Shown here piece by piece: positions 52,742 to 62,388 of a stretch of 64,000 bases of DNA (its first letter is position 1; every line of letters starts with the position of its first letter). Source of the DNA: Psychrobacter submarinus. GTDB taxonomy: Bacteria; Pseudomonadota; Gammaproteobacteria; Pseudomonadales; Moraxellaceae. The stretch covers positions 1,178,001-1,242,000 of the forward strand of contig NZ_CAJHBQ010000001.1 of the NCBI RefSeq assembly GCF_904846685.1. Direction: 5' to 3'. Under the pieces are notes generated by a model. The model saw only the letters and a list, made by a program, of their open reading frames with translations, ran no database searches and had not been told where the DNA came from. A program made the translations under genes and the position numbers.

Positions 52742-54895
52742 TTGCCTGATAGTAGAGACTCTTTAATGCAGCAGCTCGGTTTTCGTTCTGTTTTTGCCAA
52801 GTTATTTGCCAGTGTCATGCTGGCACTTACCTTATTTGCAGTCGCTATGGTGCTGTTGACGCAGCTGGTGCACGATAAAGATGCAGGCATCCGCTCAGAA
52901 GTCTTAGCGACACAAATTCTTGGGCAGATAGATCCTTTTTTGAACGATTTGAATGTCGCTGTCAGCAAAGATAATCGCCTGCAAGCTCGCTTTATGCTAG
53001 CGGTGGTCAAAAAAAGCTTCGATATCTTTGATGAGTCCCTGCAAGCGAAGATGGGCTTATATGACAACGACGGTCATCTACTGATGCAGACGGACAATAG
53101 CGATCTGCCCTTGCTGCTACCTGAAGAACCCTCTTTGATGACTCGTGTTTTTCCCTCCTTTGCCGATACTCCGCCCAACCAGCAAGCGCAAGTCTACAGT
53201 AGCACAGGCTATACCTTATTATATGAGTCGCGCTTACCACCCAAAAAACCCGTACTTTCTGCCGTCCTTAACCTCTTTACTGGTACACTGCTGCTGCTAA
53301 TGATTATGGCGGGCGTTCTTTGGTGGATTGCCCGGACCATGACTTGGCGAATCAATCAGTTAAGCCAGCAAATGATTCAATTGGGTGACGGCGACTTTAG
53401 CGTTCGGGTCAATGCTCGCGGCAATGATGAGATTGCTTCACTCGCGCATGGCTTCAATCAAGCGGCGCAAAAGATTGAGCATCTTATCAATGCTAATAAC
53501 TTACTCTTAGCCCACGCTTCGCATGAGCTGCGCACCCCTATTACCCGTATCCGTTTGCAGATCGAGATGATGGATATGCTAGCAAGCGCGATGCCAAATG
53601 ACATCAAAACCAAATTTGATAAACGCGCGCAAGCTATCAATCGCGACCTATCAGGTCTTAATGATTTGGTGGAGAGTATCTTATTAGTCAGCCGCTTGGA
53701 CGCCGGTCATGTGCTGCAGCAAGTTGAGCGTCTAGATCTGTATGATTTAATCAATCAGGAGCGCCAGCACTATTCTGAAGCTACGCTAATTGGTGAACAC
53801 TTAATTATCGATGGTCAATCGGCGATGCTGACTCACCTGATCCGTAACTTACTTAATAATGCGATGCTCCACGGCGTGCCTCCTGTTACCGTGTTTTTAT
53901 ATGGCGTGCAGCAGATCGAAGAGGCAGGCAATGTACCTGACTATCTGCTGCAATCGGTACTCAATAGTAGCTTTGCTGATTATGATAGCTTGGACGACAA
54001 GGATTATGAGACGTTAGATAACTCCAATCAGCCCCTAGGTAATGAGCTTGATCGTTTTATGAGCTCGCCTGTTGACGACAGTACTTTTAGTAACTCGGCA
54101 GAGAAAGATACGCCAGCACCTGTGCCACCTATTTATCGTAATGGTGAGAGTATCAGTATTGATTCTGTCGATGATGAGCTGTCTATAGACCATAACGGCG
54201 GCGCTGACGTAGCCACTAACGAGGCAACAGACGCTTTGACACAAAGTCCCAAACGAACATCAGTATCAGCGCACTCGTCTATTATCGATAGCGTTTATCT
54301 CTCTTGCTCCGCGCAGATCACAGCTGAGCAGATAGATCATATGCAAAATGCAACTTGGCAAGCCGCCTCCAAGACATTTTTAGCTAATGGTGAGACCAGT
54401 GTCAAGAAAGGTGTCAGTCAACCTATGCCGCTTAGCCATGATTCTACTGAATTAGTTGCTAACGATAGCGCACTAAGAAAAGCGGATGATAACGATAAGA
54501 CAGACGTAAAAACAGATACTGATGAGCGTAAGAGCGAGACAACGACCACTCCAAAAAAAGAAGGCTTATTCAAAAAACACCTCAAAAAAGCCAAAGCAGA
54601 GCCTGTGCGCCCTGTTCCTAAATATGCCGTTCTCGCGGTGATTGATGAGGGCTCGGGTATCCCTGAAGATAAGCGCGAAGAGATTTTCAGCCCTTTTGTA
54701 CGTTTGCAGCAAAAGAAGAAAGGCTCAGGCTTAGGGCTATCGCTAGTCTCACAAATCGTTAACGCGCATCAAGGCCGTATTTTGACAGATACTATCAACG
54801 GGCACACTCGTTTTTTGGTGGTGATACCGGTCAAGCATGATCCGCATTATAGCTATAAAGACAGTCAAAGCGTGCAGCCTAACATCAAGCGCTGA
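52742..54895 (+). CDS. Sensor histidine kinase with a 240-residue insertion in the ATPase domain
   Basis: 717 aa; TTG 52742 has SD TAGGA and is used, ATG 52766 is an alternative. Membrane helices at about 14-38 and 172-197 frame a short periplasmic sensor. HAMP (about 198-250); H box ASHELRTPITRI with H261; N box HLIRNLLNNAMLHG at about 365-378. The G1 box DEGSGIPEDKREEIF comes only at about 635 and the G2 box KGSGLGLSLV at about 663. The 240 residues between are acidic, Ser/Thr-rich, then a Lys-rich end, with no known domain. The frame is unbroken. Likely pairs with the upstream regulator. Confidence 0.88.
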   Translation: MPDSRDSLMQQLGFRSVFAKLFASVMLALTLFAVAMVLLTQLVHDKDAGIRSEVLATQILGQIDPFLNDLNVAVSKDNRLQARFMLAVVKKSFDIFDESLQAKMGLYDNDGHLLMQTDNSDLPLLLPEEPSLMTRVFPSFADTPPNQQAQVYSSTGYTLLYESRLPPKKPVLSAVLNLFTGTLLLLMIMAGVLWWIARTMTWRINQLSQQMIQLGDGDFSVRVNARGNDEIASLAHGFNQAAQKIEHLINANNLLLAHASHELRTPITRIRLQIEMMDMLASAMPNDIKTKFDKRAQAINRDLSGLNDLVESILLVSRLDAGHVLQQVERLDLYDLINQERQHYSEATLIGEHLIIDGQSAMLTHLIRNLLNNAMLHGVPPVTVFLYGVQQIEEAGNVPDYLLQSVLNSSFADYDSLDDKDYETLDNSNQPLGNELDRFMSSPVDDSTFSNSAEKDTPAPVPPIYRNGESISIDSVDDELSIDHNGGADVATNEATDALTQSPKRTSVSAHSSIIDSVYLSCSAQITAEQIDHMQNATWQAASKTFLANGETSVKKGVSQPMPLSHDSTELVANDSALRKADDNDKTDVKTDTDERKSETTTTPKKEGLFKKHLKKAKAEPVRPVPKYAVLAVIDEGSGIPEDKREEIFSPFVRLQQKKKGSGLGLSLVSQIVNAHQGRILTDTINGHTRFLVVIPVKHDPHYSYKDSQSVQPNIKR

Positions 54896-55087
54896 TGATA
54901 AGAGGTTATGAGCCCGGTAGCACTTGCCGCAGCTTGTCGTCCCCTTGCATGATTCCTCGTATTTGTACTGCACGATTGACAGTTGCCTGTGCCATATCAC
55001 TCAATATTATGCTATATTACCGCCCCTTATTCTATCGTTAACGCTAGTCCTTATTTACTTTATTCTCTATCAAATTTTGAGCATTCC

Positions 55088-55858
55088 ATGAGTGACATGA
55101 TCGTCCTAAATGATGTGATCAAAAGCTTTATGAGCGACCGCTCCATAAAAGGGGCCGATGGTAAGGCACATTGGTTTACTGCTGTGAAGCCGACCTCTTT
55201 GACGGTCAAACAAGGTGAGATCTTCGGTCTCATGGGCTATTCTGGCGCGGGCAAATCAACCCTACTACGCCTAATCAATATGCTAGAGCGTCCCGATAAT
55301 GGACAGGTCATCATTGATGGTACGGATTTGACCACTTTAACGGCGAGCGATTTACGTATCGCTCGTCATAACATTGGGATGATCTTTCAGCAGTTTAATC
55401 TAATGTCGAATCGTACGGTCTTTGACAATGTGGCATTTAATCTAACAGTATCAGGGTATCCTAGTCGTGATATTCACAAACGCGTCATGGAATGTTTAGA
55501 CATTGTCGATCTCACCGACCGCGCCAGTCATTACCCTGCGCAGCTCTCAGGCGGTCAGAAGCAGCGTGTCGGTATCGCGCGCGCGATTGCTCCGAGCCCT
55601 AAAGTATTGCTTGCTGATGAGCCTACCAGTGCACTCGACCCTGCTACTACCCGCAGCTTACTCACCTGCCTGCGTGATATTAATCAGCAGCTTGGGGTGA
55701 CTATTGTCATTGTCACCCACGAGATGAGCGTCATTCGTAGATTGTGCGATCGTGCCGCTCTTCTGCACGAAGGACAGCTACTTGAAGTTGCTCAAGTCCG
55801 TGACGGTCTGATTCAAGCCACCACTCCGATAGGCCAAGGCTTAGTCCACGAAGATTAG
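55088..55858 (+). CDS. metN: Methionine ABC transporter ATPase MetN, short form
   Basis: 256 aa from ATG 55088 (MSDMIVLNDVIKSF). Walker A GYSGAGKSTLLRL, signature LSGGQKQRVGIARAI, Walker B VLLADEPTSALDP and the switch histidine in IVIVTHEMSVI. The E. coli protein is 343 aa because of a C-terminal ACT-like NIL domain that mediates inhibition by methionine; that domain is absent here. metI follows after 30 bases. Confidence 0.92.
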   Translation: MSDMIVLNDVIKSFMSDRSIKGADGKAHWFTAVKPTSLTVKQGEIFGLMGYSGAGKSTLLRLINMLERPDNGQVIIDGTDLTTLTASDLRIARHNIGMIFQQFNLMSNRTVFDNVAFNLTVSGYPSRDIHKRVMECLDIVDLTDRASHYPAQLSGGQKQRVGIARAIAPSPKVLLADEPTSALDPATTRSLLTCLRDINQQLGVTIVIVTHEMSVIRRLCDRAALLHEGQLLEVAQVRDGLIQATTPIGQGLVHED

Positions 55859-55888
55859 CGATAACCTAATAAAGCAAGAGAAATAGAT

Positions 55889-56575
55889 ATGTTGACTGGT
55901 GCTGAATTATCCGCCTCGATTGATAAGTTACTGGCTCTAAAAAAAGAGATCTGGCAGGCAACCCTTGATACTTTTATTATGCTTGGTATCTCTACCACCG
56001 CGGCGGTGACTATCGGCGGACTCTTCGGCGTATTCTTGTTTTTATCGAGTGACCGGCAGTTTTTACAAAACAAAGCATTATACGGGGTGCTCGGCGGCGT
56101 CACGAACTTTATGCGCGCTTTTCCGTTCGTAATTTTGATGATTGCGATGAGCCCTTTAACCAAAGCTATTGTCGGTACCGGTATCGGTCCGATTGCCGCT
56201 TCCTTGGTACTGGCTATCGCTGGCTCCTTTTACTTTGCGCGCTTGGTAGAACAAAACCTGCGCGAAGTCCCGCGCGGAATCATTGAAGCCACCGAATCTA
56301 TGGGCGCTCGGCCCTTTACCATCATCAAAGTGCTCCTTAATGAGGCACGCTCAGGTATCGTATTATCAGTGACTATCTTGTGTATCAGCCTCCTCTCCTT
56401 TTCTGCAGCGGCTGGTATGATTGGCGGCGGCGGCTTGGGCGACTTAGCCATTCGTTACGGTTACTATCGCTATCAGACCGAAGTCATGGTGTTTATCGTC
56501 ATCATGCTCTCTGTCATGGTCATCTCGATTCAAGCCTTTGGTAATTGGCTGGCGACGCGTTTAGATAAGCGCTAG
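55889..56575 (+). CDS. metI: Methionine ABC transporter permease MetI
   Basis: 228 aa with five or so membrane helices. The permease EAA-type loop is EATESMGARPFTIIKVLLNEA, and GGGGLGDLAIRYGYYRYQ near the C-terminus is typical of MetI. It works with MetN and MetQ. Confidence 0.94.
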   Translation: MLTGAELSASIDKLLALKKEIWQATLDTFIMLGISTTAAVTIGGLFGVFLFLSSDRQFLQNKALYGVLGGVTNFMRAFPFVILMIAMSPLTKAIVGTGIGPIAASLVLAIAGSFYFARLVEQNLREVPRGIIEATESMGARPFTIIKVLLNEARSGIVLSVTILCISLLSFSAAAGMIGGGGLGDLAIRYGYYRYQTEVMVFIVIMLSVMVISIQAFGNWLATRLDKR

Positions 56576-56894
56576 TCTTAGCCTTTTTTGTCAAAGCACT
56601 ATGATCAACGCTTATAGTCAACGCTAGTGCTAATAAGACGTTGATAAAAAGGAGTTATCGACTCTCACTGCTGAGCACAAGCTTATGAATAATACGCCAC
56701 CTTTGATGTAGATTACTCATAAGCAAAACGCTTGACTTTATAAGGTACTAAAGTTACTTTTGTGCTCTTTTTACGCACAGGTTATTTAGCAGCATTGCTT
56801 GATTGTGAATACCCAACAGACTCTACTCTAATCATTGTTTTAATGGCTGATTGATAAGCCGTGACCCCTAATGCATTTTTATTAAGGATAATTT
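56576..56894. other. 319-base spacer between metI and metQ
   Basis: There is no gene or clear terminator. It may hold a second promoter for metQ. Confidence 0.35.
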
Positions 56895-57848
56895 ATGAAA
56901 TTAACAGATATCAGCCGCCAATTAGCGCTTGGACTTGCCACTGTCGGCGTCTCAGGCCTCGTATTAGTCGGCTGTAATAACTCCTCAGCGCCAGAAGCGA
57001 CCAAAGAAGCGCCAACTAACGAGACTGCAGCGGCGACCGATATCGATCCTGAGCACAGCAAAATCACTATAGGCACCACCGAAGGCGACTTCGCTGACAT
57101 GGTACGTAATCAAGTCAAAGGCTCACTTGAAGCGCAAGGTTATGAGGTTGAGCTCATTACCTTTACAGATTATGTCCGTCCTAATTTAGCCTTGGCTGAT
57201 GGCGACTTAGATATCAATATCTTTCAGCATAAGCCTTATCTCGATACTTTTAAGACTGAAAACGACCTAGATTTGATCGAAGTCTTTCAGGTGCCAACCG
57301 CGCCGCTAGGAATTTATTCGGGTAAAAAAAGTGACCTACAAGACGCTTATAAGGGTATGAGCGTCTCAGCGCCAAACGATCCAAGTAACTTCGCCCGTGC
57401 GCTAGTGATGATGGATGATCTAGGCTGGATTACCCTAAAAGACAATATCGATCCGCTAACCGCAGCCAAAACAGATATCGCTGATAATAGCAAATACGAT
57501 ATCAATATCGTTGAATTAGAAGCGGCGCAGCTGCCACGCGCGCGCGATGAAGTGGACTTTGCCGTTATCAATGGCAACTATGCAACCGATGCTGGTATCG
57601 AGCTGACTGAAGCGTTATTCCAAGAGCCAAGCTTTAATTATGTCAACTGGTCAGCGATTAAGTCAGCCGACGCTGATAAAAAGTGGGTGAAAGATGTCAC
57701 GAATGCTTATAACTCTGAAGCTTTTAAAGCGTACGCTAACGAGACTTTCCCAGGCTATAAATATCCAAAGATTTGGGATGCTAATGGCAACGAAGTGACT
57801 GCGACTGCTGGTACGGCGTCTGCTACTGGTAAAGTTGCTGCTGAGTAA
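56895..57848 (+). CDS. metQ: Methionine-binding lipoprotein MetQ (NLPA family)
   Basis: 317 aa. Lipobox LVGC, then a NLPA-type binding protein: ITIGTTEGDFADMVRNQVKG, VELITFTDYVRPNLALADGD, DLDINIFQHKPYLDTF. C-terminal tail Ala/Thr-rich. It captures methionine in the periplasm for MetNI. SD AAGGA before ATG 56895. Confidence 0.94.
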   Translation: MKLTDISRQLALGLATVGVSGLVLVGCNNSSAPEATKEAPTNETAAATDIDPEHSKITIGTTEGDFADMVRNQVKGSLEAQGYEVELITFTDYVRPNLALADGDLDINIFQHKPYLDTFKTENDLDLIEVFQVPTAPLGIYSGKKSDLQDAYKGMSVSAPNDPSNFARALVMMDDLGWITLKDNIDPLTAAKTDIADNSKYDINIVELEAAQLPRARDEVDFAVINGNYATDAGIELTEALFQEPSFNYVNWSAIKSADADKKWVKDVTNAYNSEAFKAYANETFPGYKYPKIWDANGNEVTATAGTASATGKVAAE

Positions 57849-57900
57849 GTTAAGCATTTTATTTTGAAATGACTACCGTTCAATTGCTTTAAGAGTATCG

Positions 57901-57979
57901 TAGCGCTACTTGAATGAATTTGACACAGCCTCAAAAAATAGCAGCACGCAGGTAAAATTTGCATCGGTAGCACATTCAT
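57901..57979 (+). repeat. Family B palindromic repeat, copy 2
   Basis: It starts TAGCGCTACTTGAATGAATT, has AGCAGCACGCAGGTAAAATTT in the middle (up to 20 bases quoted in part) and ends CGGTAGCACATTC. Similar to copies 1 and 3. It lies between the metQ stop and its terminator. Confidence 0.75.
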
Positions 57980-58017
57980 ATGTAAACAATTTTGTTTCAA
58001 GCAGATAACATGAGCAG

Positions 58018-58048
58018 CGCTCACTACTCTAGTAGTGGGCGTTTTTTT
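58018..58048 (+). terminator. Rho-independent terminator of metQ
   Basis: A 10-bp stem (CGCTCACTAC with GTAGTGGGCG) has loop TCTA and a following run of seven T. It lies 169 bases after the metQ stop because the family B repeat is in between. The rest up to 58312 is AT-rich without genes. Confidence 0.85.
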
Positions 58049-58312
58049 GATGCCTAGCTTTTGATTCATTTTCCGGTAAATCGCGGTTTATATGATCTCA
58101 AAATTTATATGTACAAATACAAAACCCTTTTACGAGTAAGGATTTGTAAATACAAAGACTAATTATTATCTATGTCGCTATGCCAATTAGGTTCTAGACT
58201 TTAAGAGACGTTACAAGCTGTTCGTACTTTGTAGAAAAGCGTCAGCTACCCTTTCGCTTAGAGTCGCTTTTTTTTATAGTGGATAAACATTTTTGGTAAC
58301 AAGGATAATAAT

Positions 58313-59161
58313 ATGAGCACAAAAAACTATACTATTCGCACGGCAGGACAAGCTAACATTCCAGTATTAGGACTAGGGACTTGGCAATCTACAGGTAACG
58401 ACTGTGTTGAAGTCGTCAGCAAAGCGCTGCAGATGGGCTATGAGCACATAGACACGGCGCAAGCTTACGGTAATGAAAAGCAGGTCGGTGAAGGTATCAA
58501 GCAATCAGGCGTGGCTCGTGATAAGTTCTTTTTGACCACTAAGATTTTCCCAGATGATATGAAGTTTGAACCTGAGAAGCTAAAAGCCGCCGCCGAGCAA
58601 TCGCTAAAAGATTTAGATACGGATTATGTAGATTTGCTGCTATTGCACTGGCCAGATGACCGTGTGCCTTTATCTGAGACCATTCCTGCACTGTGCGAGC
58701 TACAAAAACAAGGTCTGACTCGTCATATTGGCGTCTCTAACTTTAATATTGCCAACATAGTAGAGGCAAAAAAACACGCTGATGTGCCAATCGTCGTCAA
58801 TCAAATTGAGTTTCATCCGTTTATTAAGCAAGACAGCTTGCAGACCTTTTTGAATAATCATCATATTTTGTTAGAAGCTTACTCGCCCCTAGCGCGCGGT
58901 GATGTGTTCGATAATGAAGTGATTCAAAAAATCGCTGATAACCATAATGCCACACCGGCGCAAGTCTCATTAGCTTGGATACTCTCAGATAAAGATCGCG
59001 TCGCTATTCCTAAGACCTCTAACCCTGAGCATCTGCAAGGTAACTTAGACGCCACTAAGATCGAGCTCAGTGCTGATGAGTTAGAGCAGATCGGCAAGTT
59101 GGCCCGTAGCGATGGCCGTAAAATCGAGCATCCTGACTATTCACCACAATGGGACGACTGA
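58313..59161 (+). CDS. Aldo/keto reductase
   Basis: 282 aa. AKR tetrad visible: Asp in GYEHIDTAQAYGNEKQVG, with Tyr there, Lys in FFLTTKIFP and His in VDLLLLHWPDD. GVSNFN and the C-terminal NADPH loop IPKTSNPEHLQGN are present. Similar to 2,5-diketogluconate reductase (DkgB). Reduces aldehydes and ketones; substrate unknown. SD AAGGATAA before ATG 58313. Confidence 0.93.
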   Translation: MSTKNYTIRTAGQANIPVLGLGTWQSTGNDCVEVVSKALQMGYEHIDTAQAYGNEKQVGEGIKQSGVARDKFFLTTKIFPDDMKFEPEKLKAAAEQSLKDLDTDYVDLLLLHWPDDRVPLSETIPALCELQKQGLTRHIGVSNFNIANIVEAKKHADVPIVVNQIEFHPFIKQDSLQTFLNNHHILLEAYSPLARGDVFDNEVIQKIADNHNATPAQVSLAWILSDKDRVAIPKTSNPEHLQGNLDATKIELSADELEQIGKLARSDGRKIEHPDYSPQWDD

Positions 59162-59218
59162 TTTTAGAGGCTTTTTTCAATAGGCCAACTACTCTTGAAA
59201 ATAAAACCCTTGAACGCG

Positions 59219-59253
59219 AAAAAGCCACCGATATAAGTATTGGTGGCTTTCTT
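59219..59253 (+). terminator. Rho-independent terminator of the aldo/keto reductase gene
   Basis: AAAGCCACCGATA pairs with TATTGGTGGCTTT (one G-T) around TAAG. Confidence 0.85.
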
Positions 59254-59266
59254 ATTGCAGCGAACT

Positions 59267-59311
59267 GAGCTTTTAATATCTGAGCTTTTAATATCTAAGT
59301 TTTTAATAGCC
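59267..59311. repeat. Tandem array, 15 bp x 3
   Basis: GAGCTTTTAATATCT twice in perfect form and a third decayed unit AAGTTTTTAATAGCC, ending 3 bases before the ccmE stop codon. Confidence 0.9.
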
Positions 59312-59314
59312 GTT

Positions 59315-59815
59315 TTACTGCTGTAACGTTTCCGTTTTATGGATAGGCTCAGCAGGATTGTACTGCTCAGAGGCAGGAGCCAGACCCTTACGATTATTTT
59401 CTTTTAAAGACTCCGCCACCTCAACAGGCATATAATTTTCATCGTGCTTAGCCAAGACCTCACCGGCGACAAAAGTTTCGCCTTGCATTTTGCCCGTAGC
59501 GACAACGCCTGAATTTTCAGCGAATAAGTCTGGCAAGATACCTTGATAAGTGACCGGAACCGTCTCTGCAAAATCTGTGATAGCGAACTGCACACTTAAA
59601 GGGTCATCAGGAGCACGTTGTACGCTACCGGCGACGACCATACCGCCTGCGCGAATACGCTTATTTTGCGGCGCTTCACCTTGAGCAATCGCAGTCGGAT
59701 CAAAATAATAATCTGTTTGCTGTCCGATAGCATAGATGACGAGCACCACAGCGATAGCCGCACCTGCTAGCGTAAACATAACCCACATAAGCTTTTTACG
59801 TCGAACGGCGTTCAT
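59315..59815 (-). CDS. ccmE: Cytochrome c maturation heme chaperone CcmE
   Basis: 166 aa. One N-terminal membrane helix (about 10-28), then an OB-fold with the heme-binding histidine H124 in [25 protein letters not shown] is a further conserved stretch. It binds heme covalently in the periplasm and passes it to CcmF. SD AGAGGT before ATG 59815. The ccmF, ccmG and ccmH genes do not follow; the cluster ends here. Confidence 0.95.
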   Translation of the reverse strand: MNAVRRKKLMWVMFTLAGAAIAVVLVIYAIGQQTDYYFDPTAIAQGEAPQNKRIRAGGMVVAGSVQRAPDDPLSVQFAITDFAETVPVTYQGILPDLFAENSGVVATGKMQGETFVAGEVLAKHDENYMPVEVAESLKENNRKGLAPASEQYNPAEPIHKTETLQQ

Positions 59816-59888
59816 ATCTTACCTCTTTTATAAAATAGCTATTTTGCGCAGTAAATCTTACTGTAGTCTATTCACTATAAAAATGTCA

Positions 59889-59970
59889 TAGCGCTGCTGG
59901 GATGAATTTTAAGCAGCATCGAAAGATAACAGCACGCAAGTAAAATTTATACCAGTAGTAGCGCGTTCAA
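59889..59970 (+). repeat. Family B palindromic repeat, copy 3 (between ccmE and ccmD)
   Basis: It starts TAGCGCTGCTGGGATGAATT and ends CCAGTAGTAGCGC; the middle has ACAGCACGCAAGTAAAATTT. It occupies the 356-base ccmE-ccmD spacer, which otherwise shows no gene. Confidence 0.75.
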
Positions 59971-60171
59971 ATTTATAACAACTTTATTTTGAGCTAACTA
60001 TAGTAGCTTTATAACGTTTATATGGTAGCGTAGCTGGTACAAATCAATAAAACCGATAAAACCTGAGTAAACTGCTGCGGTCAAACCTAATTATTGGGAA
60101 ACTACTGTCACTAAAGGGACTATACAGTCCTAAGGAATTCTGAGAAGTATTAAGAAGCGCTAGCAGACATT

Positions 60172-60387
60172 TTATTTGGTCGCAGCGCTAGGCGGCTTAC
60201 TAGAATGGCGCTGCGCCTGACGCGCTTGTTGAATAGTTAACTGTTTTAGTAGCGTCTTTCTTTGCGCGCGGCTATAGAAAATAAAAGCCAAAACTAGGCC
60301 AACAGTAATCGCCCAGCAAGACCAAACAAAAACGCCATGCTCACCCATAGCAAAAAACTCCGAGAGGCTATAAAAGTAAGGCTGCAT
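60172..60387 (-). CDS. ccmD: Heme exporter protein CcmD
   Basis: 71 aa, one membrane helix (about 19-39), opening YSLSEFFAMGEHGVFVW, the typical CcmD pattern, and a basic C-terminus. It helps release holo-CcmE from CcmABC. SD TTAGGAGA before ATG 60387. Confidence 0.9.
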   Translation of the reverse strand: MQPYFYSLSEFFAMGEHGVFVWSCWAITVGLVLAFIFYSRAQRKTLLKQLTIQQARQAQRHSSKPPSAATK

Positions 60388-60484
60388 TTGTTCTCCTAAT
60401 GTACTTTCAAGGTACTTTAAAACGTAAACTACAATAGCGCGATGCTAAAACACTCAGAACATTTTGATATTATTAACGTTGTTA

Positions 60485-61273
60485 CTATTTACGTTGATTG
60501 CGGATGTATTCTTTGACCCAAGCTTTGCTTTGATCGCGGTTTAAGATTAGGGTATTGGTCCGATAGATCGCAAGTGCTGCTACTAATAAATAGCTCCCTA
60601 TCACCATGAGCAGCAATGGCAGCCACATGTCTGCTGACATTTTTGGCGCTTCGGTCAGCGTAAAGGTCGCGCCTTGATGTAGCGTATTCCACCACTCCAC
60701 TGAGTACTTGATTATCGGCAGATTCACCGCGCCGACGATGGATAAAATGGCGGCGGCTTTACCGCGATTAGAGGTATGCTCAAACGCAGCAAATAACGCC
60801 ATTACCCCTGCGTACAAAAACGCCAAAATCAGCATCGAGGTCAGACGCGCGTCCCACACCCAGTAAGTGCCCCAAGTAGGTTTGGCCCAAATTGAGCCGG
60901 TAAGTAAACTAATCACGCACAACAAAAACCCAAAAGGCGCGAGTGCTTGCGCCACTAAGCTTGCCGTCTTTATCTTCCACACCATAAAGATCACCCCTAA
61001 TACCGCTAGGGCAAAATAGATGGAGATCGCAAGACTGGCAGCAGGAACATGAATAAAAATAATACGGTAGCTATTACCTTGCAGATAATCAGGCGGCGCA
61101 AAGGCCAAACCCCAAATGCTGCCTATAGCCAGACAAATAGCCGCCAAAATACTAAGCCACTTCACCCAAGGCGAAAAGATACGAAAGAACTGCTTAGTCC
61201 CTACAGTAATCAAAAAACCTTGCCAAAGGCGCTGCCACATATTTGGCGATGAGATATTGTTGAGGTTGGGCAT
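60485..61273 (-). CDS. ccmC: Heme transporter/handling protein CcmC
   Basis: 262 aa, six membrane helices. The tryptophan-rich heme-handling motif is WGTYWVWDARLTSML, with conserved histidines in IFIHVPAAS and SVEWWNTLHQG. It loads heme onto CcmE. The start MPNLNNISS is used because no SD supports another; the frame is intact. Confidence 0.95.
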   Translation of the reverse strand: MPNLNNISSPNMWQRLWQGFLITVGTKQFFRIFSPWVKWLSILAAICLAIGSIWGLAFAPPDYLQGNSYRIIFIHVPAASLAISIYFALAVLGVIFMVWKIKTASLVAQALAPFGFLLCVISLLTGSIWAKPTWGTYWVWDARLTSMLILAFLYAGVMALFAAFEHTSNRGKAAAILSIVGAVNLPIIKYSVEWWNTLHQGATFTLTEAPKMSADMWLPLLLMVIGSYLLVAALAIYRTNTLILNRDQSKAWVKEYIRNQRK

Positions 61274-61344
61274 GGATTAGACCTATTACACAGCAAGTAA
61301 ATGAAGCAGGCTTATGAGAGAGTAATCATTAACAAAGCCAGTAA

Positions 61345-61385
61345 GATAAACTAGCACGATAAACTAGCAACGATAAGCTAGTCAT
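61345..61385. repeat. Short tandem repeat, 13-14 bp x 3
   Basis: GATAAACTAGCAC, GATAAACTAGCAAC and GATAAGCTAGTCAT in a row in the ccmB-ccmC spacer (61274-61549), which has no gene. Confidence 0.75.
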
Positions 61386-61549
61386 TATCACTAACGCCTT
61401 GTTTATAGTCGTTTTTTGCTCACCTTATCGTTGCTAGGTCACCAGCAAAAACGAGTATCCTCTATTATAGCAAAGTTGGCGCTTTTAACCACGCTGTAAA
61501 CTCAAAGCCTAAACTTTCGCACAGCTCATCGCTAAAACGCCTAATTGTT

Positions 61550-62308
61550 TTAATTCAGCCAAGACATTTTCAGCGTCATCGCAATCACCCAAGGCATTAC
61601 CAGTACGGAGATTATGCTACCCGCTAAGAGTAACGCCAAAATAGGCAAACCATTGAGGCCCGTCGCAAATAAGTCCACTGCACCTGTCGCAAAAATCAAT
61701 ACCGGTAGCTGCATCGGTAGCGCAATCAGAGGTACAAGCACCGCGCCGTTTTTTAGGGATAACGTTAAGCTACTGGCAATCGCCGAGAGCATCAGCAGCA
61801 TCGGACTACCAACGATAATCGACGCCATCAAGATACCCGCCTCAAACCAACTCAGGCCAAATAAAGGCACCGCCAATAAGCTCAGTAACGCCACAATACC
61901 ACTACTAAACAGCCAATGAATGGTGAGGCGCATCAGCACCCATAACGGTAGTGAGGCTTTGGCGACGACCAATTGCGCAAGCGTGCCGTTATCAAGTGCA
62001 GGCTTGAACAGTCCATCAACGCCCATAACTAAGGAAAGTAAAGCGGCAATCCACACCGCTGGCACTCCTAAGCGCTGCAATAGCTGCGGCTCGCTACCGA
62101 CGGCAAGCGGAAATAAAGTCACAATCACCAAAAACAGTACTAATGGATATAACCACTGTACTGCGCCTTGCTGCTTGACTTGCCATTCACGACGCCACAA
62201 TTGCATAAAGCTGATAGTGCGAGCAGCATTATTTATATCGCCAATATTAGCATCGCCATCATTATTGATATGGCCACTATTTATATTTTGTATGCGGCTC
62301 TCCGTCAT
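61550..62308 (-). CDS. ccmB: Heme exporter permease CcmB
   Basis: 252 aa with six membrane helices. The family stretches are LWRREWQVKQQG near the start, a LYPLVLFLVIVTLFPLAVG helix, DGLFKPALDNGTLAQLVVA and VPLIALPMQLPVLIFATGA. It forms the ABC transporter with CcmA. The first about 30 residues (Asn/Asp/Ile-rich) are an extra N-terminal tail. SD AAAGGG before ATG 62308. Confidence 0.93.
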   Translation of the reverse strand: MTESRIQNINSGHINNDGDANIGDINNAARTISFMQLWRREWQVKQQGAVQWLYPLVLFLVIVTLFPLAVGSEPQLLQRLGVPAVWIAALLSLVMGVDGLFKPALDNGTLAQLVVAKASLPLWVLMRLTIHWLFSSGIVALLSLLAVPLFGLSWFEAGILMASIIVGSPMLLMLSAIASSLTLSLKNGAVLVPLIALPMQLPVLIFATGAVDLFATGLNGLPILALLLAGSIISVLVMPWVIAMTLKMSWLN

Positions 62309-62388
62309 TCGTTACCCTTTCTAGCCCTTTATCCTATACACCTAGCATCATATATTGAACATAGCCCGTGCTTAATATAAGCAATGTC

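Noticed and set aside
54899-55087. SAM or methionine riboswitch before metN
   Set aside because: No recognisable riboswitch core or terminator pair; only a TTGACA-like box at 54976 without a well-placed -10.
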